Shown here: positions 11,620 through 23,524 of the stretch, piece after piece
Position numbering within the stretch: position 1 is the first letter of the stretch
Layout: the number at the start of each line of letters is the position of its first letter
From: Globodera rostochiensis
Lineage: Eukaryota > Nematoda > Chromadorea > Rhabditida > Heteroderidae
Direction of reading: 5' to 3'
Assembly (NCBI GenBank): GCA_018350325.1
Contig: JAEVLN010000018.1
Location: 1,678,185 to 1,742,184 of the forward strand
Length of the DNA: 64,000 nt
Translations under genes and position numbers: made by a program
The notes under the pieces: generated by a model
Database searches by the model: none
What the model was told of the DNA's origin: nothing
What the model saw: only the letters and a program-made list of their open reading frames with translations

Positions 11620-12820
11620 AAACATCTTTTTTAATGAGATTAGCTATTTGTCATTGGTACAACATTTTACTCGGATTTTTTTAAAATCTTTAATTGATGT
11701 TTTATTGCATTATTTTTGCAAGTTCTTTTCATCAAATTTTTGATTTGCAATATTTTATTCATGGTAAGTAATCGATATTTGGTACTTTAAATCATTTATT
11801 ATATATTTTTTTGCCCATGAAATTTGTTTGTTAAACAAATTAATTTTAAATTTCTTACGAAATATGTTTATTGTAAACTGTGAGTAATTCTTAGTACATA
11901 ATTAATGCTTATAGCAAAACCAATATTATAAATATTTGTTTTTTTAATTAAATTATAAATGAAAAAAATTATGGGTTTTTTCAAATTCATACATTTTTAG
12001 ATGTGCTTTACGGAGCAAAATTATGAATTGCTACTTTTAAGGCCTTTTTTATCCAATCATCATTTATTTATAAGCTTTTTTTGCTGCTTTTTATCCCAAT
12101 TGTTTTTTATTTAGGCTTATAAATATATTAAATGGTTTTACAAAATTAAACCTTGGCTCGTACAATGAATTCTTGTCAATTAGAAAGGACTGTAATACCG
12201 GGTGTTTTGGCAAGGGTAGAACCCAATTTTGGTAACTGTTAAGAAAACAATTAAATTTCTTTGTAATTATGGAAATAGTATAGATAAATATTTTTAATTT
12301 TGGGTAAGTGTTTTCTTCTCCAGGTCATCTAAAATTAGCATGTTTATTGTTCTCACCGAGGCTTTCATCATTTTCTTGATCTTTCACGATAGATAATGCT
12401 CTTATCTTTGTTTTTTGAATTACTCTTTTTACAATATTTAATTTTATTATTCCTAACGGGCTCAGAAGTGTTAAATTTAGATAGAGCGGCGGTTAGCATA
12501 ATTTTTACTCTTTATTAACACTTTTTAGTAAATAAAACTGGAATGGAGCAAATATCTAATTTATGAACAATTTTGATTAAAATGTTGCAAATTTTAATAA
12601 TAATCTTATTTTTTATATTTAAACATGAATCTTAAGTTAATCTAATATCATTGCGCATATTATTTATTGAAAGATAGTTTATTATAAAATATCTTTAATT
12701 AATTTTTGTGCATTTAAAATTTTTGCACGCAAATTTTAATTTTAAATTGATCCGTTTGGTACTTTTAAATTGTTATTATTTAATTTTTGCCCATGAAAAT
12801 TTGTTTGTTAAAAAGATGAG

Positions 12821-13154
12821 TAATTCTTATTGAACAACTAATTAAAGATCGGCCAGTTATCATAACGTTATTCGATTTGTATTTTTTTATTGACCAAACT
12901 GGCCCGGTTCCATTTCCTACTCATTTCGAGCAGCTTGTTTTCATATTCCTTATTCAATCATTGTGAGTTTGTTGCATAACCAAATATTACTTCCACATCG
13001 CTTTAATAGTTTTTCATCTTGCAGTTTTACATCACAATTTTTTAATGTATTTTTGAATTTGAATGCATATAATAATAATATAATAATAATAATTGGATGT
13101 TTATTACTTTTTTACTTTGGCTTCGGTATGACAATCATTTTGCTATATACATGA
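12821..13154 (+). CDS. phased two-exon 3' end of a membrane protein gene
   Basis: Exon 1 (12821-12962) has two leading bases and 46 codons, including I-L-I-E-Q-L-I-K-D-R-P-V-I-I-T-L-F-D-L-Y and D-Q-T-G-P-V-P-F-P-T-H-F-E-Q. It ends in TT before an ideal GTGAGTTTG donor. A 62-base intron (12963-13024) ends TTTTTCATCTTGCAG. Exon 2 (13025-13154) completes the Phe codon and runs 42 further codons, F-T-S-Q-F-F-N-V-F-L-N-L, then a long hydrophobic stretch, to TGA. The phases match exactly, and the intron has a strong donor and acceptor. The family is not recognised. At least two membrane helices are likely. A GTATGACA donor inside exon 2 leaves open that the gene continues. Confidence 0.55.
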
Positions 13155-13440
13155 CTTAACATAGAAAAATTAATACAATAGTCAATCTTGATTTTTCAGT
13201 GCCGTTTTAAGCTTCTGTTGATCTGCATATTGCATTGGCATTTATTGAAACTTATTTAAAATTAATTATGATAAAAATATAAATTGTCTTTGTTATTATT
13301 TGCATCTGGTAGTCCGTTGCTTATTGAAAGAGAACGGATTTTCATTAATGTTTATAAATTTTAATAATTTTTCTCTCCTACATTTTATTCGGGTAGCAGA
13401 CCTCAAACTGAAACTTGAGTAATTAAAGCCTTTGTTTAAA

Positions 13441-13600
13441 TTAATTTAAGATTTCTTTGTTTTAGTTTAAGATTTATTTTTTGAATGAACACTTTCCTTT
13501 ATTTAAATAATCATGATCAATAAAGTCATTGTCACATCAAACCTGAAAAGTTAAAGCTTTTCTTATGGCAAATTATTTATTTGTTATTGATTTTTTTAAA
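13441..13600 (+). repeat. diverged direct duplication, copy 1
   Basis: TTTCTTTGTTTTAGTTTAA..., then AACACTTTCCTTTATTTAAATAATCATG..., CACATCAAACCTGA and TTTTCTTATGGCAAATTATT recur in the same order at 14080-14340. The 13707-13880 tandem repeat lies between the copies. Confidence 0.6.
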
Positions 13601-13706
13601 AATTTCTTCTTAGGCTAAGATCAAATACATTTAAGCAAAGATATTGACGAACCGGCGTATTGTTTACCTTTATTTTTATCTCTTAGCAATTGGGTTTTAA
13701 GTAGAT

Positions 13707-13880
13707 AAATATTTATTATCTTGCTTCTAGTGCTTTTATAATCTTTATGTGATATGAATATTGAATATAATTTAAGATTAAAAAAAATTTAATTAAAATA
13801 TTTATTATCTTGCTTCTAGTGCTTTTATAATCTTTATGATATGAATATTGAATATAATTTAAGATTAAAAAATTTAATTA
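13707..13880 (+). repeat. tandem duplication, unit about 90 bp
   Basis: Two adjacent units share TATTTATTATCTTGCTTCTA, then GTGCTTTTATAATCTTTATG and ATATGAATATTGAATATAAT almost perfectly. They differ by a TG insertion and in the length of an A run. Confidence 0.85.
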
Positions 13881-14079
13881 ATTAATTTTTGGCGAATTTC
13901 GAAATCTTATTTTCTCTATTAATTAATGCAAGACTCAGTGTCTTGTCAAGATTTACAATCGAGGCATCAGTCATTGGTGGCAAATCAAAGGTGATTTTTT
14001 TATTCAAAATAATTTATTTTAATTCAGGTTATGAATGACAATAAATTTGAACATAAACCTTTTAGGGTTTGAATTAAAT

Positions 14080-14370
14080 TTATGATTTCATTGTTTTAGT
14101 TTAATATAGATTTAGAATATTTAATTTTTAAAGCATTTTGTTATAAGATTGTAATATTGCATGCGAACGGAATCATTTTAAATATTTTATCCCTGAATTT
14201 TTTGTTATTTATTTTGAAGGAACACCTTCCTTTTAATAAATAATCATGCTAAACAAGTGCTTTCACATCAACCCTGAGTTGTTAAACCTTTTCTCATGGC
14301 AAATTATTATATTTTGTAATTTTTTTTGTTTAGAATTCTTCTTAAGCTAAAATCAAATATTTTGTTAACG
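14080..14370 (+). repeat. diverged direct duplication, copy 2
   Basis: Second copy of 13441-13600 with insertions. Both copies retain TCATGGCAAATTAT-like and CTTCTTA(G)GCTAA blocks. Confidence 0.6.
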
Positions 14371-14399
14371 ATATTTATATATTTCTTGATTTAAATGAA

Positions 14400-16337
14400 T
14401 ACATTTTATTATAATATGTTTATTGTAACTTTTCTTGTTAGCCTGACTTAATTACAAAATAAATTAATTTTTTATAAATGAATACGCATTTAAGAAATGG
14501 TTTGCTTTTTAAATTGGAAAGTTAAATGTTAACAAAAGATGATATATCAAATAAATAAATTATATTGGCGAATTGTGCGAAATGATTAATTAAATTTCAA
14601 AAAACACGATCCTTTAAAATTTTAAAGAAAGGTTATTCAAGTAAAAAATTATTATCTTAAAAGTACGATTTTTTGATTGTAAAGTTAAATAGGTTATTTC
14701 TTTAATCCTCAATTTTCTTGTAATTCTCAACGAATGCCAACGCTAGTACAATAAGTTTACTTATCTTTTAGCTTAATTTTATAGGTTCTTCTAGGTATGA
14801 ATAGCCTTATGGACTGGTAATTAATTTTCGATCCTCCTCTAGAGGGGTTGGCTAATAATTAGGACGTGTAATAATTAGAGATAATACGGTAATTGATACA
14901 ACACCAAAAATAGTTATGAACAAATGCGTGTTTTTTTGAAACGTTTATTTTAGTGGACAATTTATGTTATTTTTTAATTTTGTTATTGCCAAGATAATTT
15001 GTTACAAATATATCGTGCAGCTGGATTTGAATCTGTCTTAATTTAATTTCGACACATTTAATTCATCTGAAGTTATTTAAAAACAAAAATATTGCGTTTT
15101 ACAAAAACATGGCGTATAAATAAATATAAACCAAACTCGCAATAGATTGTGTAATTCGTGTCAGCTGGAATGATTTGAATTGCCAGGAAAGACAAAGTTA
15201 GAATAGTTGCAGAATTAAAATGGAACAGCAGCATTTCACCAAAAAAGTACTCTATTTAGGCAGTTTTTAAAAAATGCCAATGATATGAATTTATTACTAT
15301 GGACTAAAAAATGCGCTAAACTGAACAAATTCAGTCAATTTTCCGTGAAAACCTTCAACAACTGTCAATCGTTTGAATTTTTCCTCATACAATTTGTAAA
15401 CCTAATTTTTTTTACATGCTATGAAAAATTTAATAAAATATAAAATATTTTTGCAAAAATTTGATCTTTAGGGGTAGACTTTATTTTGAAATTTTGTTTT
15501 AGTTAATATTTTTTCAATTTATTTTTTATTTATTAATAATAACAAAGGTTTAGGGTGTAGCTTAAAACAACATTTGGTATTTTTATATTTATACATTTTG
15601 CTTTTTATTTGCACATTATAATATTTCAAACAAGTTTGAAAATACATTTTTTAATGACATAGATTCTTTGACTTTTTGTTAATTTTGATTGATTTTTGAT
15701 ATAAATATATTTTTCGATGAAAAATTTTACTTTCAAATCGCTTTGTTAGTATTTAACTATGTTTTAAGGGTGAAATATAAGAAAAATTGATGTTTTTAAT
15801 GAAGCACATTCATTAATTTTTCGCTGCCGTGCAGATGGCCCGCGCCGAAGCAGTGGCCACAAAAGTGCTTTTATATTTTCATAAATATTATCACTATTTA
15901 TTTTCTTTTAAATTGTTAATAAATGGAAATATATGTTTGTGGCAGAATGTCTATTGTACTAGGTTTGTCTTCTGCCGTTATTTTGTCCGTATACTTTTAG
16001 AAAAACATAAATTTGACGCATTTCTTTTAATTTCTAAAGCATATAAAACCAAAACTAATAATCACATTTTTTAATTTGTAGGATTTATCATAGTATTAGT
16101 TATTCATTTTTTTACTGTTTTTTAGATTATTAATTTTTTTGTTTTAGCTTTTGTTTTTTGACAAATTCTTTACGCTTTATCTTACAATAATTTTTAGATT
16201 CATATTTCTTCGGTTTTATGGAGTAAAATATTTTATGAAAATAAATTGAACTGATGGTTTTTTTTTTTGCATAGCTTTAACTCGTTGATTTAAATTCTGA
16301 CTACTTTGTTTTTTATTTAATAGTATTTTTACGTTAG
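14400..16337. other. mostly AT-rich; one small island
   Basis: Nothing convincing except a GC-rich patch at 15826-15870. A GTGCAG acceptor precedes M-A-R-A-E-A-V-A-T-K on plus, and T-F-V-A-T-A-S-A-R-A-I-C-T-A-A with a stop reads on minus; too short to call. The local stretch at 15.1-15.4 kb is A-rich within a T-rich domain and begins M-E-Q-Q-H-F-T-K-K at 15221. Confidence 0.3.
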
Positions 16338-16525
16338 AAAACGCGTTGGAGTACTCCCGTTTAAATTTTTTGGGTTGCACAGCATTACTGGATTTGATGA
16401 AAAATACTTATATTAATGAGTTCCAGCTTTGGATAATAATATTATTATTTTCTGCCCCTACGGCTGCTATACCAATTGCACCACTGACAATGGCTTCAGC
16501 CGTCCTTAACGATTTTAACGAATGA
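16338..16525 (+). CDS. terminal exon, 61 codons, membrane helix
   Basis: The frame is open from 16301; an acceptor ATTTTTACGTTAG at 16337 gives the likely exon start. The product reads N-A-L-E-Y-S-R-L-N-F-L-G-C-T-A-L-L-D-L-M, then K-N-T-Y-I-N-E-F-Q-L-W, then a helix containing L-L-F-S-A-P-T-A-A-I-P-I-A-P-L, and ends V-L-N-D-F-N-E at TGA. A second acceptor (TTGGGTTGCACAG) lies inside the same frame. It is among the longest splice-supported frames in the T-rich domain and is not caused by low complexity. The family is not recognised. Confidence 0.5.
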
Positions 16526-18380
16526 AGCAAAAAATTTTTGGTTTGTAAATTTAACAAAACGTAACTCAATTTAATTTTGTTTTTGATTGTTTTAATTCAT
16601 AATTTTTATGTTGTAATAAATATGTGAATCCAAATGTTCTCACAAAATTCAGTCGAGCCTTAGGTTTGAAAACATTTTCAACCATTAAAATATAAACACT
16701 TTATTATTTATATTTAAATATCAGTTTTGTTTATTCATTCAATGTCTTTTATCATCAAAAGTTTAACGTTGAATAAATTATAGTTTTTCTCTATTTTATT
16801 GTTATTTGTTGAACCTTGATCATTTTTGGTCGATATCGGACTTATGAACACGACTTCAAGTACAAAAATTGTAGAAATAAAATGATGCAAATTCGCAATA
16901 GCAATCACATTGGTTCGCTCGCTTTTGCATTAATAAAGAAGTAAATTTTCGATATTGCAATCCTATTGTTTTGTTTTTATTTTATTTTTAATACATTCAT
17001 ATTAATTTTTTTAAAATTTTAAAATTTTTGTTAATTATTAATTTTTGCGCCATTTAACAATTTTAAAGGTGGTTAAATTTTTTTTTTTTTTTGCATTTAA
17101 AATTGTTTTTATTATTCATCAATCATTTTTAAAATGTAATAAATACCTTATAAATTATAATTATGCGTTTATTGGATTGAAATTAAATATCTCTTTTAGG
17201 CTAATAAAACTAATATTATATGTTATGGCACTTTGCTTCTATAAATGCAAGAATAGATTTTTTGGCATTTTTATATTTATACCTTTTTTTCTTTTTATTT
17301 ATACAAATATTTTGTCTAATAAATTTTCTTTTATAATTAAACAAAAAATACATTTTATAATGGCATAAATTCTTTGACTTTTTTGAATTTTAATTGATTT
17401 TTATTTATAAACTAACAATTAATTTTTGTTGTTATTTTAATTTTAAGTTTTTAAAATTTTTATTGGGGGTTTTTTAATTTACAAAACCATTTACCTCCAT
17501 AAAATTTTCAAACTTTCTTCTCGGTAATGGTTTTAACGAGCGGACTAGTATTTTGTTAATTGTCATGACGATTTTATTTAGATATCTATCAAACTTTGTT
17601 ATTATAATATAATCAATTATTGAATTTAGGGCATTTTGTAATTATTTTCATTAAAGTTTGTTCTGGTTTAATTAAATAATAACAGTTTATAGAATTTCTT
17701 ATTACCGTAAAAAAAATCAACGTAAAATTACTACTACTTTAGCAACAGATTTTTTGTAAATTCGCTTTATTTGGTCTTTCGGTTGATGATATATGTGGGA
17801 AATTTAATTATTCAAAAATTTATTAATTTTTTTGCAATTGTAGAATTTTCCTGGATATTAATATATATATCTATCACACATTGAATATTCTTTATTTTTA
17901 ATGTTGCTGGCCGCTGGCCAACGAGTTATCTGATTGCGGCTCAGTTAATCCACATTATGAAAGGAAAGCCAATAAAATAGTAAATTAATATTAATGATTA
18001 CATCATTTTTTATTAAAAATTAAAATTTTTAAATTTATAATTTCATTTTCAGAATAATTCGTACGCCGATAATAATAATATATTGAAAAACCGTAATAAT
18101 ATTAATTTTTATAATTAATAAAATATAAATATACACAGTTTTGAATAGAGATGATACATATCCTTCCAATCGGTTTCAGTTGGGTTAATGCAATTGAATT
18201 TTCTTAAGCCTAGAAAATTATTTTGCAACAAATTGTTACATTTTGATTCTATAAATTTAAATATTTGTACTACCGATTTTATTCGCGTCTATTTAAAATA
18301 TTTGTAAAAAATTTTTATACGAATTTTTTTTGTAATTTGTTTCTGCCTATATTTGTATTTTTAAACGGCAAGCCTGTAGA

Positions 18381-18510
18381 TGAATGCCCATATAGCTTAA
18401 AATCTTGGGTTTCTCGGCCTTCGCCTGCGTCAATTGCGTTAGAAAGTGCCTGCTCTCCCGCAATTCTTTATGCGGCCTTCGCAGAAACAGCACACGCTTG
18501 CCGAATTTTG
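18381..18510 (+). CDS. internal exon, 42 codons, function unknown
   Basis: The frame encodes E-C-P-Y-S-L-K-S-W-V-S-R-P-S-P-A-S-I-A-L, then E-S-A-C-S-P-A-I-L-Y-A-A-F-A-E-T-A-H-A-C, ending R-I-L-K before a GTTTTAC donor. The likely acceptor is CCTGTAG. The frame stays open from 18265 to 18531. The minus frame in the same codon register is broken by TAA at 18468-18470, which favours plus. Product unknown; the four cysteines are notable. Confidence 0.42.
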
Positions 18511-18845
18511 AAAGTTTTACGGTTCGTTTAAATTGTTCCATATTTTAATTGGTTTTCGTGCTATTATTCTTTCGTATATTTAAAGGTTTCGTTTCGACAT
18601 TGCTAAAGTGATTTTTTAACAGATTTCTTCATGGCTATTTATGTTCCATTCATAGATTTATTTATAAATTTATTAATTTTAATTAGCTTTTTATTTTTAA
18701 ATTGTATCTTGTGTAAACAAAAAGAGAATATTTGAAATCTAATATGTTTTGGGCAATTGTTTTAGATTAAATTGGTTACAGCAAACACATATTATTTTAT
18801 AAGTAATTTAGTTGGTTTTTGTTAAAGCAGTCTTTTATTAGATGA

Positions 18846-18853
18846 TTTAGTTT
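18846..18853 (+). repeat. 8-bp target site duplication, left
   Basis: TTTAGTTT, repeated exactly at 19381-19388 on the other side of the MITE. Confidence 0.9.
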
Positions 18854-19380
18854 CAGGGCTCCCAGATGAAAATTTTCAAAAGCCTCATTTGGCAGGCAAA
18901 AAAGCCGCATTTGGGACCAAAAAACCTCATTTTGCTAATCATGTTTTTTTGCGCGCGTTCCCAAATACTTTTTTTAGTGGGGGGGGGGGTCGGCGGTGCC
19001 GATAGGCGCCGCCGAGAAAATTTTCGAATTTTTGACTCAATTTGTTAACAGATTTGCAACTAAATTTGCAGAAAATGTGGTGCTTTTTTGCATTAAAAAA
19101 TGGAAAATGAGGTTTTTTTATTAAGAAAATTTCCAATTATTTCAAACTGGAACACGCTTTTTCATTAAAAATGTAACACACAGAGAAAGACATTACGCTA
19201 AATATTCAAAATTTAGTAGAAATTTACCATTTATCAGTGAAATTTCTAAAAAGCCTCAAAAAACCTCATCAAACTCCAAAAAACCACAAAATGAGGCTAA
19301 ACCTCATTTTAAAAATTTAGCCTCATCGGACTATCAAAAAACCACAAAATGAGGCTAAAACCTCAAATCTGGAGGCCCTG
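18854..19380. mobile_element. hAT-type MITE, 527 bp
   Basis: The left end is CAGGGCTCCCAGAT and the inverted right end CAGGGCCTCCAGAT, flanked by perfect TTTAGTTT duplications of 8 bp, the hallmark of hAT insertion. Subterminal DNA is packed with GCCTCATTT/AAATGAGGC motifs in opposite orientations (AACCTCATTTT, AAAATGAGGCTAAA). It has no transposase. The interior carries a G run and the GC hairpin at 18992-19013. It lies about 50 bp upstream of the 19441-19510 exon, hence inside an intron if that exon is real. The excellent state of ends and duplication suggests fairly recent insertion. Confidence 0.93.
18992..19013 (+). repeat. GC hairpin GGCGGTGCC-GATA-GGCGCCGCC
   Basis: Two 9-base arms pair (one G-T wobble) around a GATA loop, preceded by a run of ten G and followed by GAGAAAATTTT and TTGACTCAATTTGTTAA. 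The same unit occurs in at least six other parts of the window. Confidence 0.85.
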
Positions 19381-19440
19381 TTTAGTTTGCTATACAATAA
19401 TTTGTAAACAAAATTGATTTCACTAATTGTCATTTTGCAG

Positions 19441-19510
19441 AGATAATTATTGTGTATTGTTTGCCGATTGCTCCGTACCTGGTTGGGAGAGTTATGAGAA
19501 ACCTTTGAAA
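19441..19510 (+). CDS. internal exon, 23 codons, function unknown
   Basis: The acceptor is excellent (TTGTCATTTTGCAG) and the donor is consensus (GAAA|GTAAGAAA). Only one of three phases is open: one leading base, then D-N-Y-C-V-L-F-A-D-C-S-V-P-G-W-E-S-Y-E-K and P-L-K. The 70-base size matches other exons here. No family was recognised. The MITE ending at 19380 sits in the upstream intron, 52 bases from the acceptor after its target duplication, so it could affect splicing. Confidence 0.55.
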
Positions 19511-20267
19511 GTAAGAAATCCGAGATATCATCAAACGTATGAATTTAATTAAATATGTATACTTTATTTTATTGTTATTTTCATATAAAAAAGCACTTTA
19601 AAAGTGTTTTTCTTTAATTTTTATATTTAAATATTTTCATTTTTTAACTTTTTATTCATTAGTTATTATTAGAGATGCGGTCCAGCTCGCTCATTCAATT
19701 AGTATTATGGCAGTATCTTTTTAATTATCACAAATCCAAAATTTATTAATTTGAAATTATATTATATTTTTATTTTTAAAAAGTTTTTTTATTATTTAAC
19801 AGCATTTTATTTACCTTAGTTTTTGAGAAACAAGTTCATAAATTTTGAGATGTGCTCAAACACCTCTATTCTTATTGTCTTTATTTTATTTGGTTATTTA
19901 TTAATAAATGTTTGTTTTCATTTTTAGCTTCCAAAAAATTGCTCTCGATGTGCCAATCCGGTATTATTGCTTTTTTATTTTTACCAAATAGTATGAAGTT
20001 TTATTTGATGAGGCCACTCCGGCATAAGTTGTTTTGTTTTATAAATACCTAATATGTGTTACAGATTTATTCATAAAAGAAACTTGTTGCTCTTAAAAAT
20101 TAATACGCTCGGGCATGCTAAGGCATAAAACATGTCGTTTCACCGGTTCGCAATTTTTAATAGTCTCGAAATTTGATTGGACAAACCTTTGTATATTTAC
20201 ATAAATCTAGATAATTATAACATTTAAACAAAAAGCAAATTATTAAATAAAATTAATATTTTGGGTC

Positions 20268-20369
20268 TTAACGAGCTTTGTCGCGGCTCACATATTGCTT
20301 CAATGTATTAACGGTGTTGTGGGAGGGGACAATTTCTTTATCAGCAAAATAAGTGTTGCAGAATGACCT
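20268..20369. CDS. exon-like island, strand unresolved
   Basis: On minus, after GAATAAGCAG, 33 codons read R-S-F-C-N-T-Y-F-A-D-K-E-I-V-P-S-H-N-T-V, then N-T-L-K-Q-Y-V-S-R-D-K-A-R and a stop. On plus the same register reads L-T-S-F-V-A-A-H-I-L-L-Q-C-I-N-G-V-V-G-G. The regional T bias favours plus; the peptide composition favours minus. Confidence 0.3.
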
Positions 20370-20946
20370 CTGCTTATTCCCAAGCCTTTGAGGGTTATTG
20401 ATTGATTAAATAATTTTTTTAATTTAATAAATAACTTGTTCCAGTGTTCCTGATCGTCTTTTTTTAGCTGGTTTTTTCATTATGAAGTTTAAAGGATTAT
20501 ATATTTTTTACTTATAAAGCCTTTAATTTTTATGATTTTGATCCATACAAATTTTATAAATGTTGTTTATTTTTTTATATCCATTCCTACGCGTTATTAC
20601 GTTACGTTCACTTTCGTTGATTCTGGCGTTGACGCTGCTAATTCCGGTTTCGTATTATGGGTCATTTTTTCTTGTTTGTATCTTAATTATTTTTTTCCAT
20701 TTGATCACTTATTTAGTTAATCTTATCTTGATGTTTTTTTAATTTACAAATGTTCATTAAAATATTGCTTATATTTTAATTTTAAAATAGGAGTTTTTAA
20801 CCATTTTCTTTTAGTTTTAATAAATTTTGAAGTAACTAATTTGTTTAAGCTTTCACTGAAACTTTTAAAGCAAGCAGTCCATTTATTGATTGATTCATTC
20901 ATTTATTCGGTACTTCGGACTTTGTTTTTTCTCAAACTCGGTGCAG

Positions 20947-21036
20947 ATTCTTATAAGTAAAGAATTGAGGGTATCAATGTCATGGCAGTTTGTTGGGCCA
21001 GTTAGTTATTATTCGGAAGATCGTTCTTGTAAATAA
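20947..21036 (+). CDS. terminal exon, 29 codons, function unknown
   Basis: The acceptor is superb (TTGTTTTTTCTCAAACTCGGTGCAG). It is followed in phase 0 by I-L-I-S-K-E-L-R-V-S-M-S-W-Q-F-V-G-P-V-S and Y-Y-S-E-D-R-S-C-K, then TAA. A GTAAATA inside the last codons could act as a donor instead. The family is not recognised. Confidence 0.45.
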   Translation: MLISKELRVSMSWQFVGPVSYYSEDRSCK

Positions 21037-22446
21037 AGCCAAATAAAAAGGTACTATGATTATTAACGTTTCTATTTTATAATTATTATTAATTTCAATG
21101 ACGCGTAAAAGTTTAAAACTCAGCATGATTGATCGAATAATTTAATATTTTGAATATTTAAATTTCTTTTTAAAACATTCAGCGAAATAAAAATGACTAT
21201 AACTTTTGGATTTTTTTTAATTCTGAAATTACTTTTTGACGTTAAAAACTTTGATTTTTTCCCATTTTTTCAAGTGTATAAGGTGCATTTTATTATTTTT
21301 TAATCTTAATATTTTTGGGCATTTTTGGGCATTTTTTGCTTTTATTTGGTTTTTTTCTGTTCAAAATTTATATTAGTTTATGAACTATTATAACGCTTAA
21401 AAGCAAGAAAATTGTTGCAAACGTCGGTAAGCGGCTTTGACAAATTATGATCGCCAATTTTTTAAAGTAATTGCTATAACATCATATTTTTTGCATATAC
21501 TGATGCTAAGTGATTCGCTTTGACATAGTGACAATGGCCATTAACTATATTAATTATTTTGATTTAAACAGCACTAAAGTAAGCGAATAATGTTTAAATA
21601 ATGACACTTTTAATTTCAAAGTTTTGTATTTTTGTAGTTTAACTTATTAAAACTTTGACCGACTAAGTTTTTCATAGATTCGCTCAAAGGATTTATTTGA
21701 AAATCCTAAAAAAATTAAATAACAAGCCTTTATAATTTTTATTTTACAAAAGTAAAAGTTAAAAGATTATATTAAAATTATTTTTAAAATTTTTAAATCT
21801 GGTAAATCTTTTTCTTCTTCTCAGTAATTTAGTTTTGTATTTTAATAATGAGCCTTCAACCTCCTGATAAATACATCGAACATTTCGTATCGGCGGCCTA
21901 ATTTTAAAAAAATCAAATGCAAATGTGCGAACTTGGTTCGCAAACAAAACAGTTATCTGGAATAATTAAAAGAATTATTTTTGAATATTTTTTTGCTCTA
22001 TATCTTCCAATAACTTTTTTTAAAATCAACTTGTTCAAAAGCGCTTGCGGCTGCTCAAAACTCAATTTTCACAAGTTTTAGAGCAGATGAAGCTTTGGCT
22101 CTTCAGAATAAAAAATAAATTTAAAATATTCGCTTCTTCAAGAAAATTAAAATATTTGCTGCTTCACGTAAAAAATTTTTAATATTAAAAGCAAGAAGCA
22201 CTGGTGCCAAATTTAATTATTTATATTAACGAAGCGGCGGTTTTCATTTAATTTACAACAAGATGTAGCGCACACTTTTGCTACACATAAAAGTACTCCG
22301 AAACATTTGGGCAAGTTGAAAAAATACAAAGCAAACCAAGAGGCTAAACCCAACACAAATACATACAGTGGAAGGGATTTAAAATGTTTTTCAACGATTA
22401 AGCCAACTTTCATAAAATTTATAAACAAATATTTTCTGAGCTTCAC

Positions 22447-22488
22447 CTGCTTTATCCGAACCCTACTATGATCCTTAGAAGCACGAAT
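22447..22488 (-). CDS. candidate 14-codon micro-exon
   Basis: The acceptor AAATTTTGCAG and the consensus donor CAG|GTGAAG bound 42 bases in phase 0 that encode I-R-A-S-K-D-H-S-R-V-R-I-K-Q. The splice signals are good but the exon is very short. Confidence 0.32.
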
Positions 22489-22560
22489 CTGCAAAATTTT
22501 TTGCAGGAAGCAACTAACAAATAAGAATTATTGCCCCTAGCCCCTAAAAGTTGGCCAAAA

Positions 22561-22649
22561 CTATAATAGGCAGGAATATTTTTTTATTCTAAAAATTGTC
22601 TGAAGATGTGTCATTTGATGCGCTGATTCAACCTCTAAGCTCTTGGTGG
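22561..22649 (-). CDS. candidate exon, function unknown
   Basis: After GGCCTAAG the frame reads T-K-S-L-E-V-E-S-A-H-Q-M-T-H-L-Q-T-I-F-R and ends at TAG, 29 codons. It may belong with the 22447-22488 micro-exon. Confidence 0.28.
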
Positions 22650-22880
22650 CTTAGGCCAAACTTAATGAATCCTTAAGTCTCTAACTTTTCCCCAGTTATT
22701 CTATCCGGCTTTGGAGTTGCTTGAAAAAAAATTGATTTCAACAGATTCAAAACATCTTTTTCTGATCCTTATGATCAAATTTTCAGAAAAATAATATTTT
22801 TTGGGAGATATTTTGTCGGATGGGATTCTGTCGGTTGTCGGACGATCTTTTATCTAGTCTCCGGTTTACCGGGATTTTAC

Positions 22881-23335
22881 CAGCATTTTTTGGACGGTAA
22901 AACCGGTAAATTTACCGACTTACCGGTACCAGTCGTTTTGAGATACCAACGGTAAAAACTGGTAACGGCCGTTACCGGAAAATACCATTTGCTGAACAAC
23001 ATTTTTTGGTTCCTTTTGGATGGACGCCAACGCCATACATATTCGATGTAAAATTGAATGAATGAATAAATGAATGAATGGGTGTGGTTGTGCGGAGAAA
23101 GGTCAGTGCACAGTGCCAATCGAAGGATGAGAAAGATACATGGTGAGAGCAGAGAGATAGGGGAAAGAGAAAGCAAAATATGTTGTGGGCAGAGAAAAAG
23201 AGAAAAGAATGAAATGATCAGAAGAGGGAGAATAGAAATAGAGAAAAGAGAAAGGAAAGGGCAGAGAAAGAGAGAAAAGGAAAGAAATGGGCAGAAGAGG
23301 GAGGGGGGGGGGGGACAAAATTATGAGAGCAGATA
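22881..23335 (+). repeat. ACCGGTAA / polypurine repeat, copy 1
   Basis: It begins CAGCATTTTTTGG, then has alternating ACCGGTAA/TTACCGGT motifs to about 22985, a GAATGAAT microsatellite at 23055-23080, the block GGTGTGGTTGTGCGGAGAAA, and a 200-base purine-only tract ending in a G run near 23300-23313. The copy at 25660-26103 has the same order in reverse complement. Open frames here are repeat artefacts. Confidence 0.8.
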
Positions 23336-23524
23336 AAGAAGGAGAGCTTTGGTTTAATTGACAGTCCTTTTTTCCTTAATTTTTTAAAATTTCAACCGAT
23401 CAAAAAACAGCTTTAAATTCTCAGATTTGATTTTTTATTGACCAATACGTATTCATTGCATCAAATAACATATTTCTAGACAATTTTAAAATAAAAACCA
23501 TTTTTCACAAATCTTGTTTTGCAG

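Noticed and set aside
23070..23336. An 88-codon Arg/Glu/Lys-rich frame
   Set aside because: Pure GA-tract translation within repeat copy 1.
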